Under the pieces are notes generated by a model. That model saw only the letters and a program-made list of their open reading frames with translations, was not told where the DNA came from and searched no databases. A DNA stretch of 64,000 bases from Paragorgia papillata (lineage: Eukaryota; Cnidaria; Anthozoa; Scleralcyonacea; Coralliidae): the NCBI GenBank assembly GCA_035771165.1, contig JAWNZC010000470.1:3014501-3078500 (forward strand), in the 5' to 3' direction. Positions within the stretch are counted from its first letter, which is position 1. The number at the start of each line of letters is the position of its first letter. The position numbers and the translations under genes are program-made. Shown here piece after piece: positions 22,739-35,316 of the stretch.

Positions 22739-25700
22739 ATGGCATTTCTTCGTGACAGGTCTGTGTTCTGTATTCCTACGTCGATTCTTACGTTTAACGA
22801 GGGCTACATCATTGGTAGTATATGTATTCTGACGTCCTGTGTTGGCTTTCTTGGAGCTGCTCTTCAAATGAAATCATTAAGGAGATATCGTGACAGACAA
22901 AGACGCAGACCTTCTCCTAATCCAAATATTATTTTTTACTTAGCGCTATCTGACTTAGTTGCTTGTATTGGTAGGTACAGTATATTAATTTTATTTTCTA
23001 TTTATTAATGCCAATTATTTATACGTCGCAATTAATAATTAACAGTACATTTCCTCATATGTTTCCCCCCAGCCTATGAAATCGATATTAAGTTGATAGA
23101 AATTCATATCAATTAATAACAATCGATATTAATTAATTGACTGATTTTGATAATTGATGAACAATCAAAACTTTAAAAGACATATTTGTGATTACATGTA
23201 AAGGGCCGTTGACAAATAGATTTCGTAACCCCAATCGCGGACTTGTTCCGCGATTGTGTTGACCCCCTCCCCCCCCCCCCCCCCCCCCCCCCCCTATCAT
23301 CGTGGACCAGTGGATATCTGAAACACACAAATGAGTATGTTGACCGTACTAATACTGCCATTTTGACAACGAGTATAGACACATAGTAATAGATGTAGAC
23401 TCATGGTGTATAACAAATGTTTATATTTAAATTCAGATTTCATCCTAATTTTTCTTGTTATTGCGGATTCAAGATTACCCCCCTCCCCCCCATCGTGGAA
23501 CAAGTCCACAATTAATTGGGGACAAAATCTATTTGTCGACAGCCCCTAATTGATTGGTAGTGATTGCTGAACTAAATAACTAATCACATTTGAATGGTAA
23601 TGATTGGACAGATTGGAAAGTTTGTAAAATGCATGGGACATGGGTGGGAAAAGTTAATTTCTTTCTGGGATCGCAGACATAGGATAAAAAAATTTCCACC
23701 AGTTCCTGGTGGTTACTGGTTACATACCTTACCATGGGATGTGTGTGACTGCAAAGAGTGCCACAGGTTCCTTCCACACTTTTGTCTTCTTTACAAGTTT
23801 ATGCTTCAGACCCTTGCATCTTTATTTATTTATTTACTTACTTATTTATGTATTTATCCTGCTTTGCCATTAGTAAATAAACATACAAAATACAAATCTG
23901 ACAGGGATACTACAGATTACACCAATTACTGTTGGCCTAATCTGGCATCACACTCATTATTTCTATGAGCAACCTCTGAACTCTTAGGTTAATTCTGTCA
24001 GTCTGGCATCCTGTGGCAGTGTGCTTGTGTGGCTTGCACCTAACTACCAAAGTTACAAGTCAATTAAATTGAATGGGAATCAAATATTTTGGCTGTAGGT
24101 CTGAAATATTATATTTTTTCGAAGAAAGGATATATATTTCAGTACTCATGTATGCACATCTTAAAACTATTATTTATGAGAGAAATTTAACGCTGGGTCA
24201 CACACTGTATTTGTGTAACAGCAGCTATTCTATAGCCTTGAGCCAGCCAAAAACTGCCCCTTTACTCTGTCTAATGCCAGATGATTTTATTCATCAGAGA
24301 AGTCTCTGCAGACATCCTAACAGTAAGCAGTGATGGGTTAACAAGTCATTCTTTAACCCATTCCAGCCCTGAGTCATCCAAAAACAAGCCATTTAGATAC
24401 GCTGTCAGAGAAATTACTTGTCAAAGGAAGGACTTTAATCAGACAGCCTGGACAGTAATGACTATGGGTTATAGTTCACTTTTAATTTAGGGTGGTTCAA
24501 TATACAGTATACACTTTATTGAAAATTTGAAATTTACATTTTAATGTAAATTTCAACTTTTCAGTTGAGGTTTAAAAAGCTCAGTGTGTGTAGGGAAATA
24601 AGATTTATTAAAAGAATAAATGGCATGCATAGAATAATATTCAGTCCATCAAATAATGTTAATACATAAAGTGTTTCAATTTTTTGCTATGGCAACAATG
24701 ATGTTTTAATATGGAAAAAGAAAGTTTTCAAGAATGTGTTCAGTGACCATTATTTTTTTTATTTTTTGGCATTAATGAAATGTTTTAATACAAAAATTAG
24801 GGGGTCACTGAACTTGTTTGCGAATTAAATATATTGGATTAAATGTTAATTTTTGGCTGTTTGAAACACCATTGTTTTCATAGCAACTGCTATTTAACAC
24901 TTTATTTATCAATAACACTAATAGTTGATGCCCTGAAAATTGTTTTTGTATGCATAACATTAGCTTCATTCTTTTAATTACAGAATATTGTCCATTTCCC
25001 AAAAAAGTTGAACAGTGTTCAATACTCTTTACCAGTTTTCAACTCTTTTGGGAAATGGCCAATTTGTGAGCACTTTTTGAGGTTGAAACTTGCATTTTTT
25101 TTCACTTTTCAAGAAACAGTAGGGAGCCACCTTAAATTGAAATTATATATACAGAATTGAACTGGGTAATATATAACAACACACTTGTACTTGTTGAATT
25201 TTACAATGGCTGCCTTAGATAAACTTTATTTATTCACGGTAGCCCAGTCAGCTACGAGGCTGGTATTCAGAGGGGCCCTGAAAAACATAAATGCGGGTGA
25301 CATTGCAGCTTAAGAGACCATAAAACTCGAATAGTTCCTTTGATACCAGTCAACAAGTGTATTACCTTGTTATATACCAAATATCAAATTCAGTGTTTCT
25401 AGCTTTCTGATTGGATAAGAGGTCTTTACAAGTTACAAGTGTGATTGTCCAAAAATCATGATGTTGATCATATCATAACTTCTATGTTTCCCTAGTAGGC
25501 TTTTTTTTATTATACAGTATAAGAACAGGAAGTAGATGGTCAAGCGCAATTTGTCTTTAAAAAAGTAGAGTGTTGTGTGGGCAGTGCTTTGGATAGAGTA
25601 AAATGAAAATGTGTTAAACTGCCATGAACATTTTTAGGAAAATGCCAAGCCTAATGTATGTAGCGTTACGACGTTATACCAGTTTGCGTTACAACTAGTC

Positions 25701-28700
25701 ACTATATTGTGCTGTGCCTCTTCCTTTGCCAACTTTGTGTCCTATTACTTGTGGGGGCTGGGGACAGTCTCTTTTTTTCAAAGAGCTTCCCAACCTCGTC
25801 CCCAGGGCGTTTGAGGAAGGAAGCGAGAAGGCCGATCAAACCCCTGGCAAAGGCTGGAATCACGTGAGAAAATATTCCTATATATTTGGAAAACTTTCCC
25901 GCCAGATTGACCACCGGGCTTCCGTTCTATGTACGTCAGTTTATATATTTGAATTCATTAAATAAGCCGTTGTACAAGTCAATACAATTTATTGTCTCTA
26001 CGAGAAATCCAACATGCTAAAATAGCTCAAAATAACCTTAACACACAACGGCTTATTTAATGAATTCAGTTCATTCAAATATATAAACTGACGTACATAG
26101 AACGGAAGCCCGGTGGTCAATCTGTCGGGAAAATTTTCCAAATATATTGGAATATTTTCTCACGTGATTCCAGCCTTTGCCAGGGCGTTTGATCGGCCTG
26201 CTCGCTTCCTTCCTCAAACGCCCTGGGGACAAGGTTGAGAGCTTCCAAGGGCTGTACGAGCAACAAACTCAATGTTTTGATCTTAATCCTTTGCTGTCCC
26301 GCTTTTTTCTTGAAAACGTTCCTTCCACTTCTCAATATTCCTCTCTATATACCCTCATACATCTTTGCAATTTCAACAAAAACATTTCTCCTACTGCTCT
26401 TTGACTCTTTTGACTAATTCAGAACTTGTTGATGTCGTTCTTTAATATTTTCAGGGGTATTTGCACTGGCCATTGCTCTAATGGTTTTGGATAAACCAAA
26501 GAAGATTGCCAGGGGGTATAGACCTAGCCACAATGATGTATATGCTCCACTGGGCACAACTATTGAAGTAAGCTGTTCTGTCATTGAAGAAAGCCGAACG
26601 GGCGAAACGTCTGTAATAAAATTAGTTTGATCTGATTGGAGTTTGCATCTTTCTTAATTTACTCCTCAATTTACTTATATAAATCAAGCGTTTTGTATAT
26701 TCCTCGGATTCTTCAGGCTAGTGGCATTATCCGTGAACCAAGTATTAAATGAAGATATAAAATACGATAAAAATGGAGCTAGCGGTTACATATATAAAGA
26801 CCATTTTGTCTCTTGCTGAAATTTCAACCTAGTTTGAACTTCACTGTACCTGACGGGGTCACTCAGTCACATTTGAATAAAGACCTCTTCCTATGTTTTA
26901 ACCAATAAACTAACATAGTATACACCAACACTACTTATTTTAGTCCTTTCATATTAAGATAGTGAGAGTTACTGATTCTGTTACCAGGTTGTCACCCTCT
27001 TTGCATATTTGGCCTCTTATATTTGGACCTTATCATATGCTTTGGATATGTGCTTTCAGATGTATCGAGTTGAATGGTGAGTACTGTTTGTTTTAAGCTT
27101 TTAAGTTTTAATCCGTTTCCACTTGGAGACGCATGTACGCAGTGTGTACCTATGTTTAAATGTTGCCATAGATCAGTTGATAGTTTGTTTGCTTTGGTTT
27201 CGTCGAGTGATTTTGTTCTCTCTTTCCGAAAATGTTTTCCCGCGCTTTTTTCCATGCTCCATCGAGAAATGGAACACGTACGACAACCAATCATAAACGC
27301 TGCTGTATTAAATCTATAAGAGTTGGTCGAGGCGTAGCCGAGAATAACTCTAGATTTCTGAGTGCTCTCCAACTTCCCAACTGTTCCATAACTCAATGGA
27401 GCACGCCAGACCATGAACCATTTCTTTTATAACAGAGAATCAGACACAAAACAACGGAAAACAATATTTATTTCGCTGATTTAAAATGAGTTTCTCATTA
27501 CGTTTGAAATTACCGTGCTCCATCGAGTTTTATATGTTTTGCACGTTTTCATTGGTCGAGAGCCATGATCTATTACAGGACAGATGCGTGGGTTTCGTCA
27601 CACTTGTTCCTATTCTTGTGAACCAATGAAAATCGTCACTGCAATGTCACGAACCAATGATATTCCTCGTTTTGTATAGATCATGGATCACGTCAGATGG
27701 CGTGTTTCACCTTTTCCAATGCCCCGGAAATTCGGCGGGAAAATTCAATGAACCTTATCAAACGTTTTTTCTTCTTTTTTTTATTGTATAAAACAAATAG
27801 ATTCCATTTTTCCGTTGTCTGTTCAGTTATAGATGCACAGAGGACGTCACAACGTGGTAAGAACATCAGTGACCCACTCGACTGCGTCTCGTGGGCCACG
27901 TTTTTGTTCTTACCACGTTGTGACGTCATCTGTGCGTCTATAACTGAACAGACAACGGCAAAATGGAATCTATTTGTTAAATGGAGCACGCGCGGTAGCC
28001 AATCAGAAACGCCGTTGTATTACATCTATGTTATAAAAATAAATAAATAAATAAAAAAATAAGAATACGTAAACAAAAAAACAACTAAAGGTGAGGTAAT
28101 ACGGGCAACACCCCACCCGATATATATATATATACTTCGGGTTAGATTGTTTTTATTTCAAAGTTTGTAGGTTGCTTTTTACTTTCTATTTTTCTATGTA
28201 GCCCTATGATTGTGTACCATATTCTTGCCTGGATGATCCCGTTGCAGTTAGTTACAATAATTGAAGCTGTTAATTTTGGTCAATATCCCAATGTGTAAGT
28301 TTGATTTTAATTATGATCTCGGCTCAAAGTTATAGCGACCATCTTATGGGTTGCACGTGCTGACATGCGAGTACATTATTCAAAATGTGCCTAAAACGTT
28401 TGAAAAGGTCATTATGAAAACTACCGAGTTTCCACTAATTGATGTTTGGCTTCATTATTTTTCAAATTCATTAATAATTCATGAGCTAATTAGCCAATTA
28501 GAAGAAAATATTTGGTCATGTGCATAAGTTTTGAAACCCGGTAAAGATCGCGCAAACTGAATTCATAATTAAGAAATCAGTTAATAAACGGCACAAACAA
28601 AGAACGGTTTATTACCACATTTCTTAATTATAAATTCAACATGAGACAGACGCAGAACAAACCAAGTCCTTCGTGAATTCTACTATAATAGACGATTGAG

Positions 28701-31700
28701 AAGCTATTTCATAAACTTGTGTCCCGGGTTACAAACACTTGAAAATCCTAAAAATCACTCGACCTGCAGCCTCGTCATTTTCATTATTCTCCCATGTTTT
28801 ACAAACACTCGAGGACAATGAAAATGGCTCGGTTTGCAAGCCCTACCATTGTTGTTATGAATTGTAAAAACGTTTTTCTACTTACTGTACCTCGTTCGAA
28901 AAGTTCAAATTCCGTTTGTTTTTTTCAGATGTGAACGTTATTATGGTCGTTTGTCTCGTCTAATTTTATCATATTTTCCTGTTATGACTGTAATGTTTGC
29001 AAATCCTGTTCTTTTTCTTGTCGCATACAAAAAAGGTAAAGTTGTAAATGATGATATATTATTGAGGTAGTACATTGAAAATTCGCTTTGTTGTATAGAG
29101 TGATAACACTGATACAAGAAATTTATTAAATTGCAAGCAAATCATTCACTCTTTCTTTTCTTCCTTATTTCTTCTTTCCTTCCTTTTTCGTTTCCTTCCT
29201 TTGTTCTTTCTTTTTTTCCCTTTCTTCGTTCCTTCCTTCCTCCCTTCCTTCTTTCCTTTCTTCCTTCCTTTTTTCCTTCCTTTGCTTTTTCTTTCCTTCC
29301 TTCCTTTCTTCGTTCCTTCCTTTCTTACCGTTATTACCCAGTTACACCGTTCGAAGTATTATTTTGCTCTGTATTATTATTTTGCTCTGTATTATTAAAA
29401 CTCAAAACTTAAAGTTGATCTACAGTATGTACAATAGGAACTGCGCATTTTCACAAGTTTGTTTACACTTATTCATCTAACAATAAAATTAGCCTGATAA
29501 CTTTGAGAACATGCCCATGCACTTTCTGCGACTGCGCAGATTGCACTGTATATCACCTTTAAGCAGAAAATAAACATATAAAATGCGTTGAATATTAAAG
29601 ATTGAATGTGTTGTAAAGTGTCGTGGCATGGCTACGGTGTATTGATAACATGGTAAAATATTTTGGTTTCTCTTAACATTTTATATACGACTTTCTTTTA
29701 CATAATATATAGAGAGAGAGAGGAGAGCGTGGACACGCGTAATTTGACGACACACGTTTCACACGCGAAACTAACATGTTGCTAAGCGGACACTGCGAAG
29801 TTACTAAGGCCAAACGACATTGTTTTCTTCGTGCAAACGTCGCGTTGTGGGGGTTTGTCAGCGTAATGGCCGATCGGAAAAGCACTGTGGAGTTCTTAGT
29901 TTCACTTGACGAAGATTTAATTGTGTATAAGGATGAGTTATAAACATGCCCACATTTGCTTTGAAAATTTGGTGCTCGTTTCAAATTGAAACAATACCAT
30001 TTGGCCTTAATAACGTTACAGTTTCCGCTTAGCAACATGTTAGATTCCCGCGTGAAACGTGTGTCGTCAAATTACGAGTGTCCAAGCTCAAACCGGAACC
30101 GTAGTATATATATATATATATCAATAGCCCGTTCACCATGAAGCTAAAGCTAATATAAATCATCAGTAAAGACTTCATTTAAACTAACTACAAAATTACG
30201 TATTGTGCATTCCTTTAGTAAAACAGCAATTAAAATCGTCTGGGAGATATACTGTTGTTGACCGTGACGCACTTAATTTGTGCAAGAGAAAGTTCTTCTG
30301 GATGATAGTTGCATTCACTATATGGTAAGTTTTAAGAATCTACAGTACCATATATAGAAAAAGGTGCTTTGGTAATATATATTTTTCTATAAATATTCTG
30401 TTGGCGCGTTGTCTTTCACCGCTGAGCTGCAAAGTTAAGCCAGGTTGGACAGGTTAGTACAGTACTGTAGACAGGTAGAGTGCTGCGCAGGCTTTTTTTT
30501 TTGGATAGAACAAAGTGAAACGGTGGTAAACTGCTGAAATTTTTAGCAATTATATCCTGACATTTCCAGCGGAGGCTTTCATCAGATTAAGACCCCGTTT
30601 ACATTAGAGCAAAAGTATCCGGATTCACATTGTTTTTTATTCCCATGAGGATGAAAAACAATGTGAATCCGGATACTTTTGCTCCAGTGTAAACGGGGTC
30701 TAAAAAGGAGAAATGTTAGTATTTCGTTGCTAAAAATTTCGGCAGTTTCCCATGCACGTTTTCACTTTGCGCTAGTATAGTAGAACCCCATTTATACAAT
30801 GGAGGCACAGGTGGTACGTGCTTCTAGCGCGCGCTGCCTCTCACCATTGCAGTTAAGCCCAGTGCATGGAATAGAGTTAGTACTTAGATGGCTGAGCACC
30901 TTGGCTCCATGTGAGTAGAGTTGGTTCTCTCCGGGGTTTTTATTTGAGCTAAATACATATGACATTTAAATAAAGTTTACATGCACACATACGTACACAT
31001 ACAATCACTGTCAGGCAAAATTAATATGGTCGGATTAACGGGGTTTTTATATAACGGGGTTTTTAGAAAGACTGTAGCAAGCATTTGTTAGGGCAACAGG
31101 GTTGGTCAGATTCTAAACTATTTGTTCCGAGACCTTTAACTGAGGCACTCAAGAAAAGCTTTACATATCGAGGAACTGTTCTGTGGAATAGCTTACCTGT
31201 GGAGGCAATTAATGCTAAATCAATTGCTGAATATAAATCATTTATTTAATATTACTAACCTTAACGTGAATGTGTATAATATTTTTAATTAGTTATGTAT
31301 TATTTTTATTAGTTATCTTGTATTAGTTAGTTAGTTTATACACGGCTCCAGGGAAGAGCACATTATGTGAATTGGACTCCGTGTTCTAAATAAAGTCTTA
31401 ATAAAAAAAAATAAAAAAAGTCATAGTAACAGGGTAGTGGTATTTAAGGGGTTGTAACTTGTGGTAAGGCCGGATTCTACTGTACTTGGGGAAATGACTG
31501 TCTGAGAATAATCCTGGGCAGGATTTTTCGCTTGGTTTTCCAATTTTCCTCCATCGGTAGAATAACATTGCTGTGGTCCGGCATGGACTGTATATGGTGC
31601 AACCTAAGGTGCCTTTAATTAATACGCCTTTAACCCGGCCACGTTTATCTGCCATCGCAATTCAGCCAACGCGGTTGCAAGTAAGGACCACTGATCTCAA

Positions 31701-33662
31701 TAAACTGGATGGGGCATGAGGCCGGATTTTGCGTGCCAGTTGTATGATGACGTGACCACTACCCAAGATGGCGCCCACTGAAGTTCATAGCTTTCATAGA
31801 TTGAAAACAAACAAAAAGAGTTATTTTAAGAAAATTTAAACGAATGTAAGGACACAAGAAGTACTTAATAAGGTTTAAGACGCTAATTTATTGCATTTGT
31901 TTCTGTTACTGAGCTATACAAAACCTTTAAATTTCGTTGTTTTTCTTCAGTGCCGACAACGAAGAAATTTCACGATAATATAAACTGAAAAACAGACTAT
32001 AAAATATACGAAGAATTCAATTCCAAGTCTTAAATTGTACCTTTAATGGTAATCTTAATGCCTTAACAATATCTCGTGTTGTGTACTTGCCATCTTTGAA
32101 CTGTATTTGTTGTTAAACAGTGAAAACTAAACGAACCGCCATCTGTTGTTTGCTTTACGGCTTTTCCGACTCCCCCGGCACAGAGTACTTAATATTCCTT
32201 CCCCCGGATAATCTGACCGTGCTGACGTCAGGATTGCTTATGCTAGTCAACTTTGGGATTGGGAACAAGTTCGAAGGCCGCAATGCGTCATATGTTCCAC
32301 TACGTAAGATGGCGGCGACTGGCACGAAATGTTTGACTGCTGGCCATAGGGAATGGCCTATCCAGTTTATATAGAGATCAGTGGTAAGGACCAGTTCCTT
32401 CCGCTCTACTGTTTTACATTTTAATAATTGAAGGTTATTGATAGTATTATTCATGTTATACTCGTGTTTTTATAGCTGGCTTCCTAATATTTTCTCGGTT
32501 TCCTATGATTTATTTACCTTTAACCATTCTTTCAAAAAGTCTAAGTTAGATAAACTGTGGTTTATTGAGGTAAGTGCACGTAGATAATGAGGTTTCTATA
32601 TGGCCGGCATAACTAGCTCACGTTTTGCAATTACAAATTACATGTAAGTACGATACGATATGATATATACAGCACAGCAGAACACAATACAAAGCAATGA
32701 AAAGTAACAAAATGTCAAAATAGAAAGAGAACAATACAATTAACACAACAATACAGTACGATACAATACAATACAATGCATACAAAATTCAAAACGCAAT
32801 GCAAAATGCAAAATGCAATGCAAAACGCAATGCAAAACGCAATGCAAAAATGCAATGCAAAAATGCAATGCAAAATGCAATGCAAAAATACAATGCAAAA
32901 TGCAATGCAAAAATGCAATGCAAAATGCAATGCAAAAATACAATGCAAAAATGCAATGCAAAAATACAATGCAAACATGCAATGCAAAAATGCAGTGCAA
33001 AAATACAATGCAAAAATGCAATGCAAAAATACAATGCAAAATGCAATACGCAAAGCAATTAAATATATAAACTAGAATAAAGAAAAATTTAACAACAAAT
33101 TTAACATAAATTTGATAAGTTACGTTCAAAAACTTAGCCAGAGTAGCGTTAAACTATGTCTGAAACAAAGTATATTATTACACACACGACAATTAAAGTA
33201 ATAATAAATTTTGAGACTTGCAAACATATAAAATAATTTTCAACAACATAACTTACTTTTATCGCTTTTCTATTCAAAACGCTGGGCTGGCGTTTGCAGT
33301 TGCCAGGTAAAGAACCTGGGTACGAGTCTGCGTGATATAGTTTTGCATAATATTTTTTTTTCTTACAGGCCTTTCTTAATCCCCTTCAAGGAATATTTAA
33401 CTATTTTGTCTATCGACATTCATTTCAAGTGACAGCAACTGACACTCGTCCTGCACAGGATTCTTTACCTCGTGTTGCACGTCGTCGAATGCCATCATTG
33501 CCGGAAAATTATACTGACGATGGTTTAACATCTAGATTATCAACCAATCCAACTCTACAAAGAATTACCGACTCTTCGACAAATTGTAATGAAGAAACTC
33601 CACTTATTAATTCATCGGACCCTCCTCCATATGTATATATCAGCAGACTTTTAGGAGAATGA
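22739..33662 (+). CDS. GPR143-like seven-transmembrane receptor, gene 2
   Basis: Exons: 22739-22970, 26455-26567, 26988-27076, 28202-28294, 28929-29035, 30219-30324, 32476-32569 and 33369-33662, joining to 375 codons plus TGA. Intron phases equal those of gene 1, and seven exon boundaries align exactly apart from one codon fewer in exon 7. Membrane segments: TM1 GSICILTSCVGFLGAALQM, TM3 LASYIWTLSYALDMCFQ, TM4 MIVYHILAWMIPLQLV, TM5 LILSYFPVMTVMFANPVLF, TM6 KRKFFWMIVAFT then CWLPNIFSVSYDLF, and TM7 AFLNPLQGIFNYFVYR. ANPxLF, the CWLPN turn and NPLQG are GPR143-family features. The start MAFLRD is shared with genes 1 and 4. The C-terminal tail diverges from gene 1 but still ends ISRLLGE. All donors are GT. 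MITEs sit in introns 1, 3, 5 and 6, none in exons. Confidence 0.88.
23202..23547. mobile_element. TIR element containing a 26-base C run
   Basis: Ends GGGCCGTTGACAAATAGATTT and AAATCTATTTGTCGACAGCCCC are inverted, with GACTTGTTCC / GGAACAAGTC inside. A pure C run lies at 23269-23294. It lies in gene 2 intron 1. Confidence 0.7.
24252..24310. repeat. Dispersed repeat TTTACTCTGTCTAACGCCAGA
   Basis: Sequence of the form TTTACTCTGTCTAAYGCCAG followed by AYGATTTTAYTCRTC is found here and at 14677-14730, 16975-17030 and 56200-56245. Four partial copies in 64 kb point to a common interspersed repeat. I cannot see its full boundaries. Confidence 0.55.
25791..26237. mobile_element. 447-bp palindromic MITE, CAACCTCGTCCCCAGGGC family
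   Basis: Arms of about 200 bp start CAACCTCGTCCCCAGGGCGT and include GGCTGGAATCACGTGAGAAA, GACCACCGGGCTTCCGTTCT and AACGGCTTATTTAATGAATT. A perfect 9-bp direct repeat AGAGCTTCC flanks it (25782-25790 and 26238-26246). Ends and duplication length match the 21005-21366 element. Confidence 0.87.
27535..27985. mobile_element. Palindromic MITE (copy 2 of the 1311-1649 element)
   Basis: The core 27793-27979 repeats the hairpin at 1463-1649 almost base for base, including the loop with CGACTGCGTCTCGTGGGCCA. It lies in gene 2 intron 3 next to sequence of the GTGCTCCATCGAGTTATGGA family (27250-27430). Confidence 0.8.
29145..29330. repeat. Polypyrimidine TTCC/TTTC tract
   Basis: It is almost pure pyrimidine on the + strand over about 185 bp in gene 2 intron 5. 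The Phe/Ser/Leu reading frames are artefacts. A mirror-symmetric tract of this kind can form triplex DNA. Confidence 0.9.
29725..30089. mobile_element. 365-bp TIR element, GAGC(G/T)TGGACAC ends
   Basis: Arms of about 90 bp carry AATTTGACGACACACGTTTCA, CTAACATGTTGCTAAGCGGA and GGCCAAACGACATTG and return reverse-complemented near 29990-30089. No target duplication is identified. Confidence 0.75.
30395..30480 (+). repeat. SINE-like fragment (5S-like)
   Basis: TTGGCGCGTTGTCTTTCACCGCTGAGCTGCAAAGTTAAGCC then GGTTAGTACAGTACTGTAGA resembles the box C part of 5S rRNA genes and matches the better copy at 30800-30945. Confidence 0.4.
30592..30699. mobile_element. Palindromic MITE (copy 2 of the 7305-7410 element)
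   Basis: It has the same CCCCGTTTACA(C/T)TAGAGCAAAA arms with ATCCGGATTCACATTG. The loop reads ATTCCCATGAGGATG where copy 1 has the reverse orientation, so the centre flipped or the element was copied as its inverse. Confidence 0.85.
30800..30945 (+). repeat. SINE with 5S rRNA-like promoter region
   Basis: GCGCGCTGCCTCTCACC, GCAGTTAAGCC, GAGTTAGTACTTAGATGGCTG and AGCACCTTGG align in order with 5S rRNA gene landmarks (AAGYTAAGC, GGTTAGTACTTGGATGGGAG, CCTGGGAA). GAGTAGAGTTGGTTCTCTCC follows, as in the copy at 49480-49640. I infer a SINE3-like, 5S-derived retroposon. Confidence 0.5.
31088..31415 (+). mobile_element. 5'-truncated LINE 3' end
   Basis: The + frame encodes LFVPRPLTEALKKSFTYRGT then VLWNSLPVEAINAKSIAEYK before TAA at about 31249. 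This is the typical C-terminus of CR1/L2-like reverse transcriptase ORFs (YRG-xLWNSLP-x-SLxxFK). It is followed by about 160 bp of 3' UTR with AATAAAGTC and an A-rich tail. Everything 5' is missing, as expected for incomplete reverse transcription. Confidence 0.75.
31688..32384. mobile_element. 697-bp non-autonomous TIR element
   Basis: Ends CCACTGATCTC-ATAAACTGGAT and ATCCAGTTTATATAGAGATCAGTGG are inverted. TAAGGA(CC) is duplicated at 31682-31687 and 32385-32390. The interior contains AAGATGGCG twice in opposite flanks but no reading frame of note. Confidence 0.75.
32770..33058. repeat. AATGCAATGCAAAA minisatellite
   Basis: About 290 bp of AATGCAA(A) units in gene 2 intron 7. The long Cys/Ile/Leu/His and Asn/Ala/Met/Gln reading frames on both strands translate this repeat. 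Confidence 0.95.
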
Positions 33663-34109
33663 ATGATTGCAACTTTGCTCAAAAGTAAAAATACTCCAAA
33701 TATAAGAATAAGAATATTTAGCATGTGAATAGTGGTTTTTACGCCATCTGATTGGCTCCTCAATCTTGGGATACCCTGCACTATTTTCACCTGCATGTGT
33801 GCAAAACAAAATGGCGGCCAGTTTTGCTTTGTCATATGAAGCAGGAGATTTTGTTGATAAACAAGACTGATGTAGTGGAATAACGAGAAACGTCAACAAA
33901 ATTAAGTAGAAAAATGTCCATAGGTATGTTTCTATAAAGTTTCCTAGTCATTAATATATCCAAAAGTTGTAAAAACTTGTTTGTCGACAAATATCGAGTA
34001 CGCCAAGTTCCTAGCTGTCTTGTCTTGCATGAAAGTATGGAAAAATATAAGAATGTAAAACTTCTTATTTTGTTTATGAGGTGATATGTTAAAATTAAGA
34101 AATGGCTCA

Positions 34110-34290
34110 TGGTTTAGCGTGCTCCATCGAGTTATGGATGCACGCGGGAAATTGGGAGAGCACGAAAAAATCGTAAGAGTTGGTCGAGGCGCAGCCGAGA
34201 CAAACTCTAGATTTTTGAGTGCTCTCCCAATTTCCCAAGTGCATCCATAACTCGATGGAGCAGACTAAACCATGAGCCATTTCTTTTATA
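34110..34290. mobile_element. Palindromic element, GTGCTCCATCGAGTTATGGA family
   Basis: Arms AAATGGCTCATGGTTTAG, CTCCATCGAGTTATGGATGCAC and GGGAAATTGGGAGAGCAC return reverse-complemented at about 34215-34290. Fragments of the same family are at 27250-27430, 27510-27530 and 34565-34600. Confidence 0.75.
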
Positions 34291-35062
34291 ACATCGCATT
34301 AAATCCTTTCACAAGCCGGCGAATCGTTTTGGTTGTTGTGTTTTTCTACTTTCGTAGCCAAGCCTTTTTTGTTCACTAAAATCCAACCAAAAGGAGAGTT
34401 TAAACTCAGTTAACCAGACCTAGTTTATGTCTTCTGGGTCGTTGTTCTTTATTACTCAATAAAATTAAATGACTCGGTATTTTGTAGTCCAGTTCCAGAT
34501 ATAAAAGGCCGTAAAAGTCAATTTAAAACTCAGTTTTGTTTGGAAATTTTTCCCGCGCTTTTTTGCCGTGCTCCATCGAGTTATGGAGCACGCACGACAG
34601 CCAATCAAAAACGTTGCTATATCAAAGCTATGTTATAACAATTATTCAGAATATAATTATAAGATGTAATATATCATACACGAGGAGGAGTGTTTCATCA
34701 GGATATCCAAACACTGAGACGTTTGTTGAAAACCGAGGCGAATAACAGTAATTAGATTATTACATGAGTTGAGTTCACTCAAATCAACTCCACGGAACTC
34801 AACTGAATTGAAATACGATTTTGGGATAGATGGCCATTCAGACTCATTACTACGTACATTGCACCACGCTGAACTGTTAACAGATAAAGTGTTTCAGCCG
34901 ACAGCCGTTTACAGAATCTTTTAAAAATCTTACTAAAATTTGGGGGTCACTGAAAAAAAATTGAATTAATTTAAATGTAAATTTATGGCCATTTCAAAAT
35001 ATTCATGAGCACTTTCTGAGGTTGAAACTTGCATTTTTTCAACTTTTGAAAGGAATCAGTTA

Positions 35063-35316
35063 CTAATTGACCATACCGGAAAAGATGGCGTCTTGTACAT
35101 TTAACCACAATCCTTTGCGTACATTAAATATTGTTTCTCGCAGAGTAATCTGAAGATAGGGTTTTAAAAGGGTAAACTTTGGTAGGAATGAAGTTCTTGC
35201 TGGTTTAATCCATTTTAACATGATAAACAATGTTTAGTTGTTATTTGAGCTGATTTGAGGTCGCAAAGCATTGTGGTTAAATGTACCGCCGCCATCTTTT
35301 TCGGTATCGTCAATTA
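35063..35316. mobile_element. TIR element, CTAATTGACCATACCGGAAAA ends
   Basis: The ends are inverted (CCGGAAAAGATGGCG-C and CGCCATCTTTTTCGG, with ACATTTAACCACAAT inside). A copy occurs at 48319-48386 plus 49311-49386, where it is split by an insertion of about 920 bp. Confidence 0.75.

Noticed and set aside
23594..23968. 124-codon frame in gene 2 intron 1
   Set aside because: No recognisable motif, no splice or start context, and it ends in a TTTA/CTTA-rich stretch; probably chance.
32715..33129. Six overlapping frames on both strands
   Set aside because: Generated by the ATGCAA minisatellite.
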